Under the pieces are notes generated by a model. It had not been told where the DNA came from, made no database searches, and saw nothing but the letters and a program-made list of their open reading frames with translations. Below are positions 18,611-27,839 of a DNA stretch of 64,000 nucleotides, one piece after another (the stretch's first letter is position 1; the number at the start of each line of letters is the position of its first letter). Source of the stretch: Flavobacterium humi (GTDB lineage Bacteria > Bacteroidota > Bacteroidia > Flavobacteriales > Flavobacteriaceae); NCBI RefSeq assembly GCF_004745595.1, contig NZ_SRLH01000001.1, forward strand, positions 500,234 through 564,233. Reading direction: 5' to 3'. A program made the translations under genes and the position numbers.

Positions 18611-20155
18611 TTAAGAGCCGCTTTTGATATCGTTTATGATCCAATCCATTTCAGGGTCGGTGCCTTTGATCCTGTCTTCTAAAGCGGGTACGATTTCCTT
18701 GTCGGGAAAAATACCCCGTCCTTCGGTAGCGCTTTGATAATAAGGCCTTACAGACATCAAACCGATGCGGGCTTTGAGTTTCGATTTCGGCAAAGTAACC
18801 AGCGGCATAAAGCCTGCAACAGAGCCGTTGTAAGCACCTCCGGTTTCCTCACCAACAAAATAAGCCCTTTTGGACCCTTTTAAATCGGAGGAAATGATGC
18901 TTGAAGCGGAAAAACTGCCACCATTAATCAATACGTAAATTTTACCGGAGAAGGCATTTTGTTTCGGTTCCTTGATTTTGGAGCGCGAAGTATGGTAATA
19001 ATACAGCCCATCTTCCCCTTTCCTTACTTTAAAAAACATAAAGCCATAATAGATTGGGGATGCAATTCCTTTGGCTACTTTGGCACCAATCCCACCGCTT
19101 TTAAAATATTCGGCACGGAAAAGGCTTGTTTTGGAAGTTACCTTATAATCCTGTGTAAAAACGAAGGAAGTATCTGCTAAATAAGCATATAGATTGGCAA
19201 TTTCACTCATTCGGCCACCACCATTGTTCCTTAAATCAATAATTAAAGACTGGGATTTATGTTTCTTTATCTTTTCAAACGCTTCTTTGTAAAAAGTGCT
19301 GTAATCACCATTTTTAAAGCCTTTTATGGTCAAAACGGCAACACTGCTGTCTTTTTCCATAAACCTAAGATTCCTCATATACGTTTTGGAATCTTTGTCA
19401 TATCCTTGAACGAACTTTTTAAGATTTAGCGCTCTTTTAGCCTCTTTGCTTAAGGCAATTTTGGTTTTTTTCCCAGAAGAAACAGTATCTCTTTTGATGC
19501 AAACAGTCCTAATGCTATCATTGAATTTCAAATGGTAAACGATGCTGTCTGTCAGGCCATGTTCAAAAGTGTAAAACATCTTGAGCGACTTTGCGATCCT
19601 GTTCTTTTTGAATGTCTTATTGAAACCGTCAGAAGCAAACCAATTGTCGTATTCCTTCATAAATGCCTGTGGTGACTGGTTGTTCATCAGCAAAACTTCG
19701 GTCCCCGTCTGTATTTTTTTATGGTTGGATTTGTTTTTGACGATATACAATTTATCGTTGAATATTTCGAATTCAAACTGCGTAATCGGGTCAATCCCTT
19801 TTTTGGCTATCGCTTTTACTTCTTTTTTGGTATATTTTTTCTGGTTCGGAAGTAAAATCAGGTGCCCTTGCCCAACAGTACTGATGACAGGGCTTAATTT
19901 TTTGTAAAAATCAAGGCTTGTCATAGGACGAATTACTGTTGCCTTTAAGCTGTCAAACTTATAATCCAGTTGCTTTTTTGAAATGTACCAATACAAATCC
20001 GGATGCATTTTCTGCATTTTCCCATAGGCGAAATCGATATCGCTTTTGATATCTTCCACAGGAATCATATCCTGGATATGCGCATTGTGCTTTTCAACCG
20101 AAGCACATCGGATAAGGAACAATGCAGTAATGCAAAGAATTAGAATTTTTCTCAT
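18611..20155 (-). CDS. S41 family peptidase, lipoprotein
   Basis: A tail-specific-protease-like serine peptidase of 514 residues. The N-terminus is a lipoprotein signal with a lipobox around LFLIRCAS, so it is anchored in an envelope membrane. The catalytic core shows SLIIDLRNNGGGRMSE, the serine motif NGGSFSASS and GEETGGAYNGS. No separate PDZ domain is obvious, and the N-terminal 250 residues look family-specific. It lies 36 bases after the acyl-CoA carboxylase gene on the same strand, so it may be co-transcribed, though the functions have no evident link. Confidence 0.88.
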   Translation of the reverse strand: MRKILILCITALFLIRCASVEKHNAHIQDMIPVEDIKSDIDFAYGKMQKMHPDLYWYISKKQLDYKFDSLKATVIRPMTSLDFYKKLSPVISTVGQGHLILLPNQKKYTKKEVKAIAKKGIDPITQFEFEIFNDKLYIVKNKSNHKKIQTGTEVLLMNNQSPQAFMKEYDNWFASDGFNKTFKKNRIAKSLKMFYTFEHGLTDSIVYHLKFNDSIRTVCIKRDTVSSGKKTKIALSKEAKRALNLKKFVQGYDKDSKTYMRNLRFMEKDSSVAVLTIKGFKNGDYSTFYKEAFEKIKKHKSQSLIIDLRNNGGGRMSEIANLYAYLADTSFVFTQDYKVTSKTSLFRAEYFKSGGIGAKVAKGIASPIYYGFMFFKVRKGEDGLYYYHTSRSKIKEPKQNAFSGKIYVLINGGSFSASSIISSDLKGSKRAYFVGEETGGAYNGSVAGFMPLVTLPKSKLKARIGLMSVRPYYQSATEGRGIFPDKEIVPALEDRIKGTDPEMDWIINDIKSGS

Positions 20156-20191
20156 GGAACGGACTTAAAAACTACTGAAAAGCTTGTTTAT

Positions 20192-21820
20192 TTACACCTG
20201 GATCACTCCCAAATTGAACTGTTTCTCAATTGGCGCATGGTTTGCAGCCTCGATTCCCATGGAAATCCATGTCCTGGTCTCTAAAGGATCGATGATCGCA
20301 TCTGTCCACAAATGAGCGGCAGCATAATAAGGGGAAACCTGCTCGTCATAACGTGCTTTAATCTTATCAAACAATTCCGCTTCTTTCTCCGGAGTGATCT
20401 CTTCTCCTTTTGCTTTTAGCGAAGAAGCTTCGATCTGTGCCAGTACTTTAGCCGCTTGTGTCCCGCCCATTACGGCCAATTCGGCGCTTGGCCAGGCAAA
20501 AATCAACCTTGGGTCGTACGCTTTGCCGCACATGGCATAATTCCCGGCGCCGTATGAATTCCCGACAACTACGGTAAATTTCGGTACCACCGAATTGGAA
20601 ACCGCGTTGACCATTTTGGCACCGTCTTTAATAATCCCACCATGCTCGGATTTGGAACCTACCATAAATCCGGTCACGTCCTGAAGGAAAACCAACGGGA
20701 TTTTCTTTTGGTTGCAATTCGCTATAAAACGAGTGGCTTTGTCTGCAGAATCGGAATAGATGACACCGCCAAACTGCATTTCGCCATTTTTGGTTTTCAC
20801 TACTTTGCGCTGGTTGGCAACAATCCCTACGGCCCATCCGTCAATTCGGGCATAACCGGTAATGATGGTCTGGCCGTAACCTGCTTTGTATTCGTCAAAT
20901 TCGGAATTATCAACCAAGCGGCTGATGATCTCCATCATATCGTATTGTTCATTCCTCGCTTTTGGAAGGATTCCGAAGATTTCGTTCGGGTCCAATTTCG
21001 GTTTTTCCGCTTTGATCCTGTTATAACCGGCTTTTTCGTAATCACCGATCTTACCCACGATGCTTTTGATCCTGTCTAGAGCCGCGGCATCGTCTTTCGC
21101 TTTAAAATCGGTTACACCAGAAATTTCGCAGTGTGTTGTAGCACCACCAAGTGTTTCATTATCAATAGTTTCACCAATAGCCGCTTTGACCAGGTAGCTT
21201 CCCGCCAGGAAAATACTACCCGTTTTATCTACAATTAGGGCTTCATCGCTCATAATCGGGAGATAAGCGCCACCCGCAACGCAACTTCCCATAACTGCCG
21301 AGATTTGGGTAATTCCCATACTGCTCATAATGGCATTGTTCCGGAATATGCGTCCGAAATGTTCTTTATCGGGGAAAATTTCGTCCTGCATCGGCAAATA
21401 CACACCTGCAGAATCTACCAAATAGATAATAGGAAGCCTGTTTTCCATGGCGATTTCCTGTGCACGGAGGTTTTTCTTGGCCGTAATCGGGAACCAGGCG
21501 CCTGCTTTTACAGTAGCGTCATTAGCCACGACAATGCATTGCTTTCCGCTGACATACCCTATTTTGACTACCACGCCGCCAGACGGGCATCCACCATGTT
21601 CCTTGTACATTCCATCACCGACAAAAGCACCTATTTCAATACAGTTTTCCTTATCATCCAACAAATAATCAATCCGTTCCCGGGCTGTCATTTTGCCTTC
21701 TCCATGTAGTTTGGCTATTCTTTTTTCGCCTCCGCCAAGCTTGATTTTAGCAAATCTTTGTCTGAGGTCGGAAAGTAAAAGTTTGTTGTGGTCTTCGTTT
21801 TTATTGAAGTTAATATCCAT
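20192..21820 (-). CDS. acyl-CoA carboxylase beta (carboxyltransferase) subunit
   Basis: 542 residues transferring carboxyl from biotin to an acyl-CoA. The two crotonase-like halves are evident: the N-terminal half with GKMTARERIDYLLDD and GSCVAGGAYLPIMSDEA, the C-terminal half with VFLQDVTGFMVG and GNSYGAGNYAMCGKAYDPR. The C-terminal pattern FAWPSAELAVMGGTQAA is closest to the methylcrotonyl-CoA type used in leucine breakdown; propionyl- or geranyl-CoA is possible. The biotin-carrying alpha subunit is not in the window. It is divergent from the TPR regulator at 22010. Confidence 0.9.
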   Translation of the reverse strand: MDINFNKNEDHNKLLLSDLRQRFAKIKLGGGEKRIAKLHGEGKMTARERIDYLLDDKENCIEIGAFVGDGMYKEHGGCPSGGVVVKIGYVSGKQCIVVANDATVKAGAWFPITAKKNLRAQEIAMENRLPIIYLVDSAGVYLPMQDEIFPDKEHFGRIFRNNAIMSSMGITQISAVMGSCVAGGAYLPIMSDEALIVDKTGSIFLAGSYLVKAAIGETIDNETLGGATTHCEISGVTDFKAKDDAAALDRIKSIVGKIGDYEKAGYNRIKAEKPKLDPNEIFGILPKARNEQYDMMEIISRLVDNSEFDEYKAGYGQTIITGYARIDGWAVGIVANQRKVVKTKNGEMQFGGVIYSDSADKATRFIANCNQKKIPLVFLQDVTGFMVGSKSEHGGIIKDGAKMVNAVSNSVVPKFTVVVGNSYGAGNYAMCGKAYDPRLIFAWPSAELAVMGGTQAAKVLAQIEASSLKAKGEEITPEKEAELFDKIKARYDEQVSPYYAAAHLWTDAIIDPLETRTWISMGIEAANHAPIEKQFNLGVIQV

Positions 21821-21933
21821 TGTAATTGTGTCTGTTATTTTTTTGCGTCGCTAAAGTACAAAAACGTTTTTTCTAAATTCCTTAATTTTTTTAACATTGC
21901 GTTTTTTTTATACGAATCAGAAGGCAGCTATTG

Positions 21934-21961
21934 ATAACAATAAATTAAATTGCAATTAACA
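21934..21961 (+). promoter_or_regulatory. Pho-box-like triple direct repeat
   Basis: ATAACA (21934), TTAAAT (21945) and TTAACA (21956) recur at exactly 11-base intervals with five-base spacers. This is the layout of PhoB/PhoP sites (hexamers one helical turn apart; TTAACA is the Bacillus PhoP half-site). It lies upstream of the regulator-receptor-phytase cluster, and a similar array precedes the DUF47-pit operon. Confidence 0.5.
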
Positions 21962-22009
21962 TTCCTTTCAATATAATAAAACTCCTTTGCAGGTCAAACC
22001 AACCTTCAA

Positions 22010-23554
22010 ATGAAATCATTCCTATATTGTATTGCTTTATGGTCTGTGCAAACTGCTTTTTGCCAGGACCTGAAGGATTTAAAACAACTCAAAAAAACAG
22101 AAGTGGGATCCTTTCAGCCCGCTTCTGAAAAAAATACCCTGAAAAAATTCCGGATCGGGCTCATTTACGAATCCAACGGCTTTTACGGAAATGCGCTGGA
22201 ATACTACAATCAGGCTTTGGACAATTATAAAGGCAAAATCAAGGACAGTTTATACGTGATTGTGAGCAACAAGATTGGCGGCATTTACAACACAACCCGG
22301 CAATACAAAGACGCACTGGGTTTTATCAACGATGCTTTTAAAGTTTCAAAAGCATTGGATTATAAGGTAGGATTGGCTAATGCATTAAGCTTGTTAGGAG
22401 CCAATTACGAAAAACAGGGCGAGTACCTCAAAGCATTGGAATCGGAAAGCAGGAGCCTGCACTATCTATCGGTAAAGGCCAATAAATTCGAAGTCGCCAA
22501 AGTGTATGAAAACATCGGCAGCATTTACGAGGACCTGCTTCAATTTGAAAAGGCATCGCAATTTTTCCATAAATCATATGCTATCGTAAAAGCGACCAAT
22601 ACCCGGCAGGAAGCCAATGTTTTGAACAATCTGGGTGACATCCACAGGAAAAAGGAAAACTTGGATAGCGCTATCGTGGTGACCAATCAAGCATTGCAAT
22701 TGTCATTGGAACTAAAAGACAACCATTTGCTGGAAAGTGCCCATAAAGACCTGGCCAAATCATTTGCCTTGAAAGGAGATTACAAAAAAGCCTATACCTA
22801 TAGGATTGAAGCCGAAAAATTCAAAGAACTCGCTTTATTGAATGAAAACAAGAAACAGGTAAACCTGCTGCTGACTGATTTTGAAATTGACAAAAAAGAA
22901 TCCCAGATCAAAATCCTGGAAGCGCAAAACAAATCGGGCAAGACACAGCTTTTGTTGGCATTGGTGCTTTCGGCCTCGGTAATTATCATCTTGCTGATCC
23001 TTTATTTGTCGATCCGGAAGAAAAGGATTGCCAATGCAAAAATCCAAAAATACGAGCAGGAAAGGCTACAATCAGAACTGGATAAAAAATGGGCCGAAGA
23101 AAAAAACATGCAAAAGAACCTGGAGCTGAAAACCGCGGCATTATCCAATTACAGCCTCCATATTGCCCAGAAAAACAAAATGCTTTCCGATTTGTCCCTC
23201 AAACTGAAAAATATGGCCGGCAGGAAAACCATGAATCATGAAAACCTGATAAAAGACTTATATGTCGCCATTGATTTTACGCTTCAGCAGGAAAACGAAT
23301 GGGAAGATTTCAATATTTTCTTTGAGGAAATCCATCCCAACTATATCAAAAACCTTTCCGATGCGGCTATTGAAACCCTTTCCCCTACCGAATTGAAACT
23401 AGGCATTTTATTGCGCCTTAATTTGTCGTCCAAAGAAATTGCCTCGATTTTGAGGGTTACACCCGATAGTGTCCGTGTGGCAAGGCACCGGTTCAGGAAA
23501 AAACTTCCGATTGATTCCAAGAAGGATTTGGTTAATTTTTTATTGAGCCTTTAA
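22010..23554 (+). CDS. TPR sensor protein with membrane segment and C-terminal LuxR-like HTH
   Basis: 514 residues with this order: signal peptide ending near FCQ (residue 19); a series of TPR helical repeats, roughly 40-280 (IGLIYESNGFYGNALEYYNQ is one unit); a transmembrane segment near 312-334; a charged coiled coil; and a C-terminal helix-turn-helix (SPTELKLGILLRLNLSSKEI and VTPDSVRVARHRFRKKL). This layout, periplasmic TPRs with a cytoplasmic DNA-binding end, is common in Bacteroidetes regulators placed beside outer-membrane uptake genes. It precedes the TonB receptor and phytase by 167 bases and is a plausible sensor for that system. The ligand is unknown. Confidence 0.82.
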   Translation: MKSFLYCIALWSVQTAFCQDLKDLKQLKKTEVGSFQPASEKNTLKKFRIGLIYESNGFYGNALEYYNQALDNYKGKIKDSLYVIVSNKIGGIYNTTRQYKDALGFINDAFKVSKALDYKVGLANALSLLGANYEKQGEYLKALESESRSLHYLSVKANKFEVAKVYENIGSIYEDLLQFEKASQFFHKSYAIVKATNTRQEANVLNNLGDIHRKKENLDSAIVVTNQALQLSLELKDNHLLESAHKDLAKSFALKGDYKKAYTYRIEAEKFKELALLNENKKQVNLLLTDFEIDKKESQIKILEAQNKSGKTQLLLALVLSASVIIILLILYLSIRKKRIANAKIQKYEQERLQSELDKKWAEEKNMQKNLELKTAALSNYSLHIAQKNKMLSDLSLKLKNMAGRKTMNHENLIKDLYVAIDFTLQQENEWEDFNIFFEEIHPNYIKNLSDAAIETLSPTELKLGILLRLNLSSKEIASILRVTPDSVRVARHRFRKKLPIDSKKDLVNFLLSL

Positions 23555-23721
23555 CGCTTTTCAGCCGTTTCTTTTGCTAAGGTAACCGAAATGTAAAATC
23601 CGCATTAATGTTGCCTTGTTATTACACCGAATTGCCATCCGGTATCTTCTTTGTTGCTGTGGTTTATTTTCCGGAAACCATTATGGAATCTAGCTTTGGC
23701 AAAAAAATAAAACTCAAAAAA

Positions 23722-26571
23722 ATGAAAAATCAAATTATTTTTAAAGGGTTGTTTGTAACGGTATTTTTACTGTTTGCCATAACTCAAACGATGGCACAAA
23801 ACGGCTCCGTAAAAGGAAAAGTCATCGATGAAAACCATTTCTCCCTTCCGGGTGCAAGGGTGTTTATCGAATCCTTAAAAAAAGAAGCTTCCAGTGATTT
23901 TGAAGGAAGTTATTCCATAGTATCCATCCCAAAAGGAACGTATAGCCTGAAAGTATCCTACCTGGGGTATACCGCATACGAATCCTCCATTACTATTGAA
24001 GAAAACAGGACTTTAAACCTCACGATCCAGTTGGCTCCTGAAAAATTAGTCCTGAACGAAGTCGAAATAGAAAGTTATCGCGCCGACGGTCAAGCCAAAG
24101 CTTTAAACACGCAAAAAAACAAGGAAAACATTGTCAATATCATTTCAACGGACCAGATTGGCAAATTCCCGGATTCGAACATTGGCGATGCCGTAAAACG
24201 CGTTCCCGGCATCACTATGCAAGTCGACCAGGGAGAAGCAAGGAATATTATTGTACGCGGTTTATCGCCGCAATTGAATTCGGTTACCCTAAACGGAAGC
24301 AGGATTCCTTCAGCCGAAGGCGATAACCGTAATGTACAAATGGACCTGATCCCGACCGATATGATCCAGACTGTCGAAGTAAACAAAGCCGTAACCCCTG
24401 ACATGGATGCTGATGCCCTTGGCGGATCGGTCAACCTGATTACCAAAACTTCCCCGCAGAAATTCCGCTTGTCAACAACATTGGGCAGCGGTATCAGTTT
24501 TATTACCGATAAACGCATCCTAAACGGCTCATTCCTGCTGGGCAATAGGTCAAAAAACGACAAATTGGGCTGGCTCGTTTCTACCTCTTTCAATGACCGG
24601 GATTTCGGAAGCGATAATATAGAAGCCGAATGGGAAGACAAATTCGAATACAATTCCGGAGATCCTGATAATTTGGAAGAAGTAAATGTAAATCCGTATG
24701 CCAAACAGGTGGAAGCCCGTGAATACAGGATCCAGCGCATCAGGCGAAGTGTTTCCGCTAATTTGGATTATAAAATTGACAATGCCAATGCCCTAACTTT
24801 CAAATCGATATACAATTGGCGGGATGACCGGGAAAAGCGTTTTGCCTTCGGACAGGAAATTTTGGATGGTGAAGATATCGAAACCGGGGATTTTACCATT
24901 GATGCAAACGGTAACTTGCAATCTTTCCCTATTGAAGCCACTCGGGAGAACAAACAAGGAATTTCCGGCGGAAGGCATAAAAGCGCCCGGCTGGAAGACC
25001 AGCGCATGCAAAATTACAGCTTGGGTGGCAATCACTTAATCGGCAGCCTGCAGCTGGATTGGCTTACCTCCTATGCCATGGCTTCCGAGAAAAAAGACCA
25101 CGAACGTTACGTCGCCTACAAAAGCGAATACGGTATCCAATACAACAATGACCCGAAAAAACCTTGGTTTACTCCAATAAATGAAGCTGATGCAAACTAT
25201 AATGCCTTCGAATTTGACGAATTGACAGACGAAACCAGCAAAACCAGCGAAAAAGATATTAACCTTTTGGTCAACGCACAAATCCCGGCTTCATTAATCA
25301 GCGGGCAAACCGGAACCTTGAAATGGGGTGCCAAAACCCGCCTGAAAAAGAAAACCAGGAAGAATAGTTTTATGGAATACAGTCCGCTTGGAGCAGAAAT
25401 GGAGTTGCTTGGCGATATTCCGACCTTACATTATTCTGACCCTGATTTTTTGGCCGGAAGCCAATACCAGGTGGGTACGTTTGCCAATCCTGAGTATATC
25501 GGAAGCCTGAATTTAAATGACAGCTCCGTTTTTGAAGCCGAAGACAAACCGGAAGAATACCTTACGGCTAACTTTAACGTAAAAGAAAACATATATGCGG
25601 GTTTTGTGATGATGAACCAGAAGTTTTCAGACAAATTCAGTGTTTTGGCCGGAATCCGTTTCGAGAACACCACAATCAACAGCAACGGGAATGAAATCTC
25701 TTTTGACCCGGACGGGGATTTTGAAGGGACAAACCCTGTCAGCGTCAAAAATTCCTATACCAACTTTTTACCAGGCATCCACCTGAAATACAACATCACC
25801 AACAACACAATCTTAAGGGCTGCCTGGACCAATACCCTGGCAAGGCCGAATTACATTGACCTGGTTCCGTACAAAGAAACAAACCGTGAAAAAGAGGAAA
25901 TTTACGTCGGAAACCCAGACCTGACGCCAACCACTTCGATGAATTTCGATATGATGGCCGAGCATTATTTCAAATCGGTAGGAATCATTTCCGGAGGTGT
26001 GTTTTATAAAAAAATAGATGATTTCATTTATAAGTTCCAATCGGAAAACGCTGACGGATACGATGTCTTTACACCTATGAACGGTGATAATGCCTCTGTT
26101 GCAGGAGCCGAATTCTCGTTCCAGCGCCGCCTTGACTTTTTGCCTGGTTTTGCCAAGAACTTCAGTATATATGCCAATTATACATATTTGACTTCCAAGG
26201 CAAAAGGTATCCGTAATGAAGACGGGGAAAACCGGGGAGATTTGGATTTGCCGCAATCAACGCCTCATATGGTCAATGCTTCTGTGAATTACAGCACCAA
26301 AAGGTTCAGTTTGCGCCTGTCCGGGAATTTTTCCGATGCTTACCTGGATGAATTGGGCAAACGTGATTTTGAAGACCGTTATTACGACAAACAGTTCTTT
26401 TTGGATTTCAATGCCAACGTCTCCTTTAACAAAAACCTTAGCTTCTATCTGAACCTGAACAACCTTACCAATCAGCCTTTGCGCTATTACCAGGGAACTG
26501 TCAATCGTGTTTCCCAATTGGAATATTATGGAAAAACACTCAATTTAGGTTTAAAATACGATCTTTATTAA
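23722..26571 (+). CDS. TonB-dependent outer membrane receptor, probably for a phytase substrate
   Basis: 949 residues from the ATG at 23722, which gives a proper signal peptide ending TQTMAQ; an upstream in-frame ATG at 23608 would bury that signal and is not used. After the signal comes a carboxypeptidase-like domain (GSVKGKVIDENHFSLPGARV), then the plug with DSNIGDAVKRVPGI and NIIVRGLSPQLNSVTLNG, then the 22-strand barrel ending in LNLGLKYDLY. It is 21 bases before a phytase gene, so import of phytate or its lower phosphates is the likely job, inferred from context. No SusD partner is present. Confidence 0.9.
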   Translation: MKNQIIFKGLFVTVFLLFAITQTMAQNGSVKGKVIDENHFSLPGARVFIESLKKEASSDFEGSYSIVSIPKGTYSLKVSYLGYTAYESSITIEENRTLNLTIQLAPEKLVLNEVEIESYRADGQAKALNTQKNKENIVNIISTDQIGKFPDSNIGDAVKRVPGITMQVDQGEARNIIVRGLSPQLNSVTLNGSRIPSAEGDNRNVQMDLIPTDMIQTVEVNKAVTPDMDADALGGSVNLITKTSPQKFRLSTTLGSGISFITDKRILNGSFLLGNRSKNDKLGWLVSTSFNDRDFGSDNIEAEWEDKFEYNSGDPDNLEEVNVNPYAKQVEAREYRIQRIRRSVSANLDYKIDNANALTFKSIYNWRDDREKRFAFGQEILDGEDIETGDFTIDANGNLQSFPIEATRENKQGISGGRHKSARLEDQRMQNYSLGGNHLIGSLQLDWLTSYAMASEKKDHERYVAYKSEYGIQYNNDPKKPWFTPINEADANYNAFEFDELTDETSKTSEKDINLLVNAQIPASLISGQTGTLKWGAKTRLKKKTRKNSFMEYSPLGAEMELLGDIPTLHYSDPDFLAGSQYQVGTFANPEYIGSLNLNDSSVFEAEDKPEEYLTANFNVKENIYAGFVMMNQKFSDKFSVLAGIRFENTTINSNGNEISFDPDGDFEGTNPVSVKNSYTNFLPGIHLKYNITNNTILRAAWTNTLARPNYIDLVPYKETNREKEEIYVGNPDLTPTTSMNFDMMAEHYFKSVGIISGGVFYKKIDDFIYKFQSENADGYDVFTPMNGDNASVAGAEFSFQRRLDFLPGFAKNFSIYANYTYLTSKAKGIRNEDGENRGDLDLPQSTPHMVNASVNYSTKRFSLRLSGNFSDAYLDELGKRDFEDRYYDKQFFLDFNANVSFNKNLSFYLNLNNLTNQPLRYYQGTVNRVSQLEYYGKTLNLGLKYDLY

Positions 26572-26592
26572 TTCAAAAAAGGAATCCAAGAA

Positions 26593-27618
26593 ATGAAAAA
26601 ATACAGCCTTTTATTTGTAGCAATAACAGCACTATGCAGCTGCAGGGAAGAAAAACCGGCAATGCCAATAACACCAGACGCCATAACCCAGAAAACCATA
26701 AACGACACTGACGATCCTGCCATTTGGGTCAATCCGCAGGACGCTTCAAAAAGCATCATCTTCGGTACAGACAAAGAAACAAACGGGGCAATCTATGCCT
26801 TTGACCTGCAAGGGAAAATCATCGAAAGCAAAACGCTCCGGGGCATGAAAAGGCCTAATAACGTTGATTTGGCTTATGATTTCAAAATCAACGATACATC
26901 AAAAGTGGCCATCCTGGCTTTCGCCGAAAGGGAAAAACAGCAAATCCGGGTATTTTCAGTTCCGGACATGAAACCCCTGGATAATGGCGGTATCAAGGTT
27001 TTTGAAGATGCAACCCTGCCAGATTTCAAATTGCCAATGGGCATTGCACTATATCATTCTCCTGTGAGCGGGAAAATGTATGCGGTTGTGGGCCGAAAAA
27101 CCGGGCCAAAGCAAAATTACCTCTACCAATACGAATTGCAAGCCCAAGCCGGTCAGATAAAAGCGGTTTTGGTTCGGAAATTCGGGGACTTCAGCGGAAA
27201 AAAGGAAATCGAAGCCATAGCTGTAGACAGCGAAAACGGTTTCATTTATTATTCCGACGAAGAATTCGGTGTACGGAAATATTATGCGGAACCAAGCAAA
27301 GGAAATCAGGAAATCGCCATTTTCGGTCAAGATAAATTCCTGACAGACATTGAAGGTATCGCTGTGGCAAAAACTTCAGAAAAAGGCGGTTACCTTATCA
27401 TTTCGGATCAGCAAAGAGGGCTTTTCAATGTTTTTGACCGGGAATCGAACCAATTTATCAAAGCCATCAACCTGACAACTGTAGAAACTGACGGTTGCGA
27501 TGTAGTTACTGCAGATTTGGGCGGAAAATACACAAAAGGAATCTTTGTTGCCATGAATGATTCCAAAGAATTTTACCTATACAGCTTCGGCAAGATTTTA
27601 CAGGAAATTGAAAAATAA
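26593..27618 (+). CDS. beta-propeller phytase, lipoprotein
   Basis: 341 residues that hydrolyse myo-inositol hexakisphosphate in a calcium-dependent six-bladed propeller. It carries a lipobox (ITALCSCRE), placing it on an envelope membrane rather than free. Family blocks are seen in order: DTDDPAIWVNPQDASKS, GTDKETNGAIYAFDL, MKRPNNVDLAYDF, LPMGIALYHSP, IEAIAVDSENGFIYYSDEE, TDIEGIAV. Acidic residues in these blocks match the usual Ca2+ and phosphate ligands. It follows the TonB receptor closely and is closed by a terminator, so receptor and phytase form one unit. Confidence 0.9.
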   Translation: MKKYSLLFVAITALCSCREEKPAMPITPDAITQKTINDTDDPAIWVNPQDASKSIIFGTDKETNGAIYAFDLQGKIIESKTLRGMKRPNNVDLAYDFKINDTSKVAILAFAEREKQQIRVFSVPDMKPLDNGGIKVFEDATLPDFKLPMGIALYHSPVSGKMYAVVGRKTGPKQNYLYQYELQAQAGQIKAVLVRKFGDFSGKKEIEAIAVDSENGFIYYSDEEFGVRKYYAEPSKGNQEIAIFGQDKFLTDIEGIAVAKTSEKGGYLIISDQQRGLFNVFDRESNQFIKAINLTTVETDGCDVVTADLGGKYTKGIFVAMNDSKEFYLYSFGKILQEIEK

Positions 27619-27636
27619 ACTGCTGCAAGTACAATC

Positions 27637-27670
27637 AAAAGGGCTATTTTTTTAGCCCTTTTGTTGTTTT
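27637..27670 (+). terminator. terminator after the phytase gene
   Basis: AAAAGGGCTA pairs with TAGCCCTTTT around a run of T, and the stem is followed by GTTGTTTT on the plus strand. It isolates the phytase unit from the phosphate permease operon. Confidence 0.8.
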
Positions 27671-27742
27671 ACAAATACTTATGCCCCATATTTGCTGCCA
27701 TTTTCCCGCTTTATTTTTCGCTACAACCTGAATTAGACAATA

Positions 27743-27801
27743 TTAACAAAAGGTTAAAAATATTAATATGAGTTTTATATTAACTTAACGATAACTTAAC
27801 G
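27743..27801 (+). promoter_or_regulatory. Pho-box-like direct repeats upstream of the phosphate permease operon
   Basis: Two pairs of hexamers are each spaced 11 bases apart: TTAACA (27743) with TTAAAA (27754), and TTAACG (27785) with TTAACG (27796). The second pair is part of an exact repeat of TAACTTAACG (27781-27790 and 27792-27801). It ends nine bases before the -7 box at 27811, the place expected for an activator replacing a -33 contact. Confidence 0.55.
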
Positions 27802-27810
27802 TTGCGCCAA

Positions 27811-27818
27811 TACTTTTG
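27811..27818 (+). promoter_or_regulatory. -7 box of the DUF47-pit operon
   Basis: TACTTTTG fits TAnnTTTG. There is no TTG at the -33 distance; the tandem TTAACG repeat lies there instead, consistent with an activator-dependent promoter. The start codon is 22 bases downstream. Confidence 0.6.
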
Positions 27819-27839
27819 CACCATCAAAAACATTATAAT

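Noticed and set aside
23608..23721. Upstream ATG extending the first TonB receptor by 38 residues
   Set aside because: It would place a long tail before a perfect signal peptide beginning at 23722.
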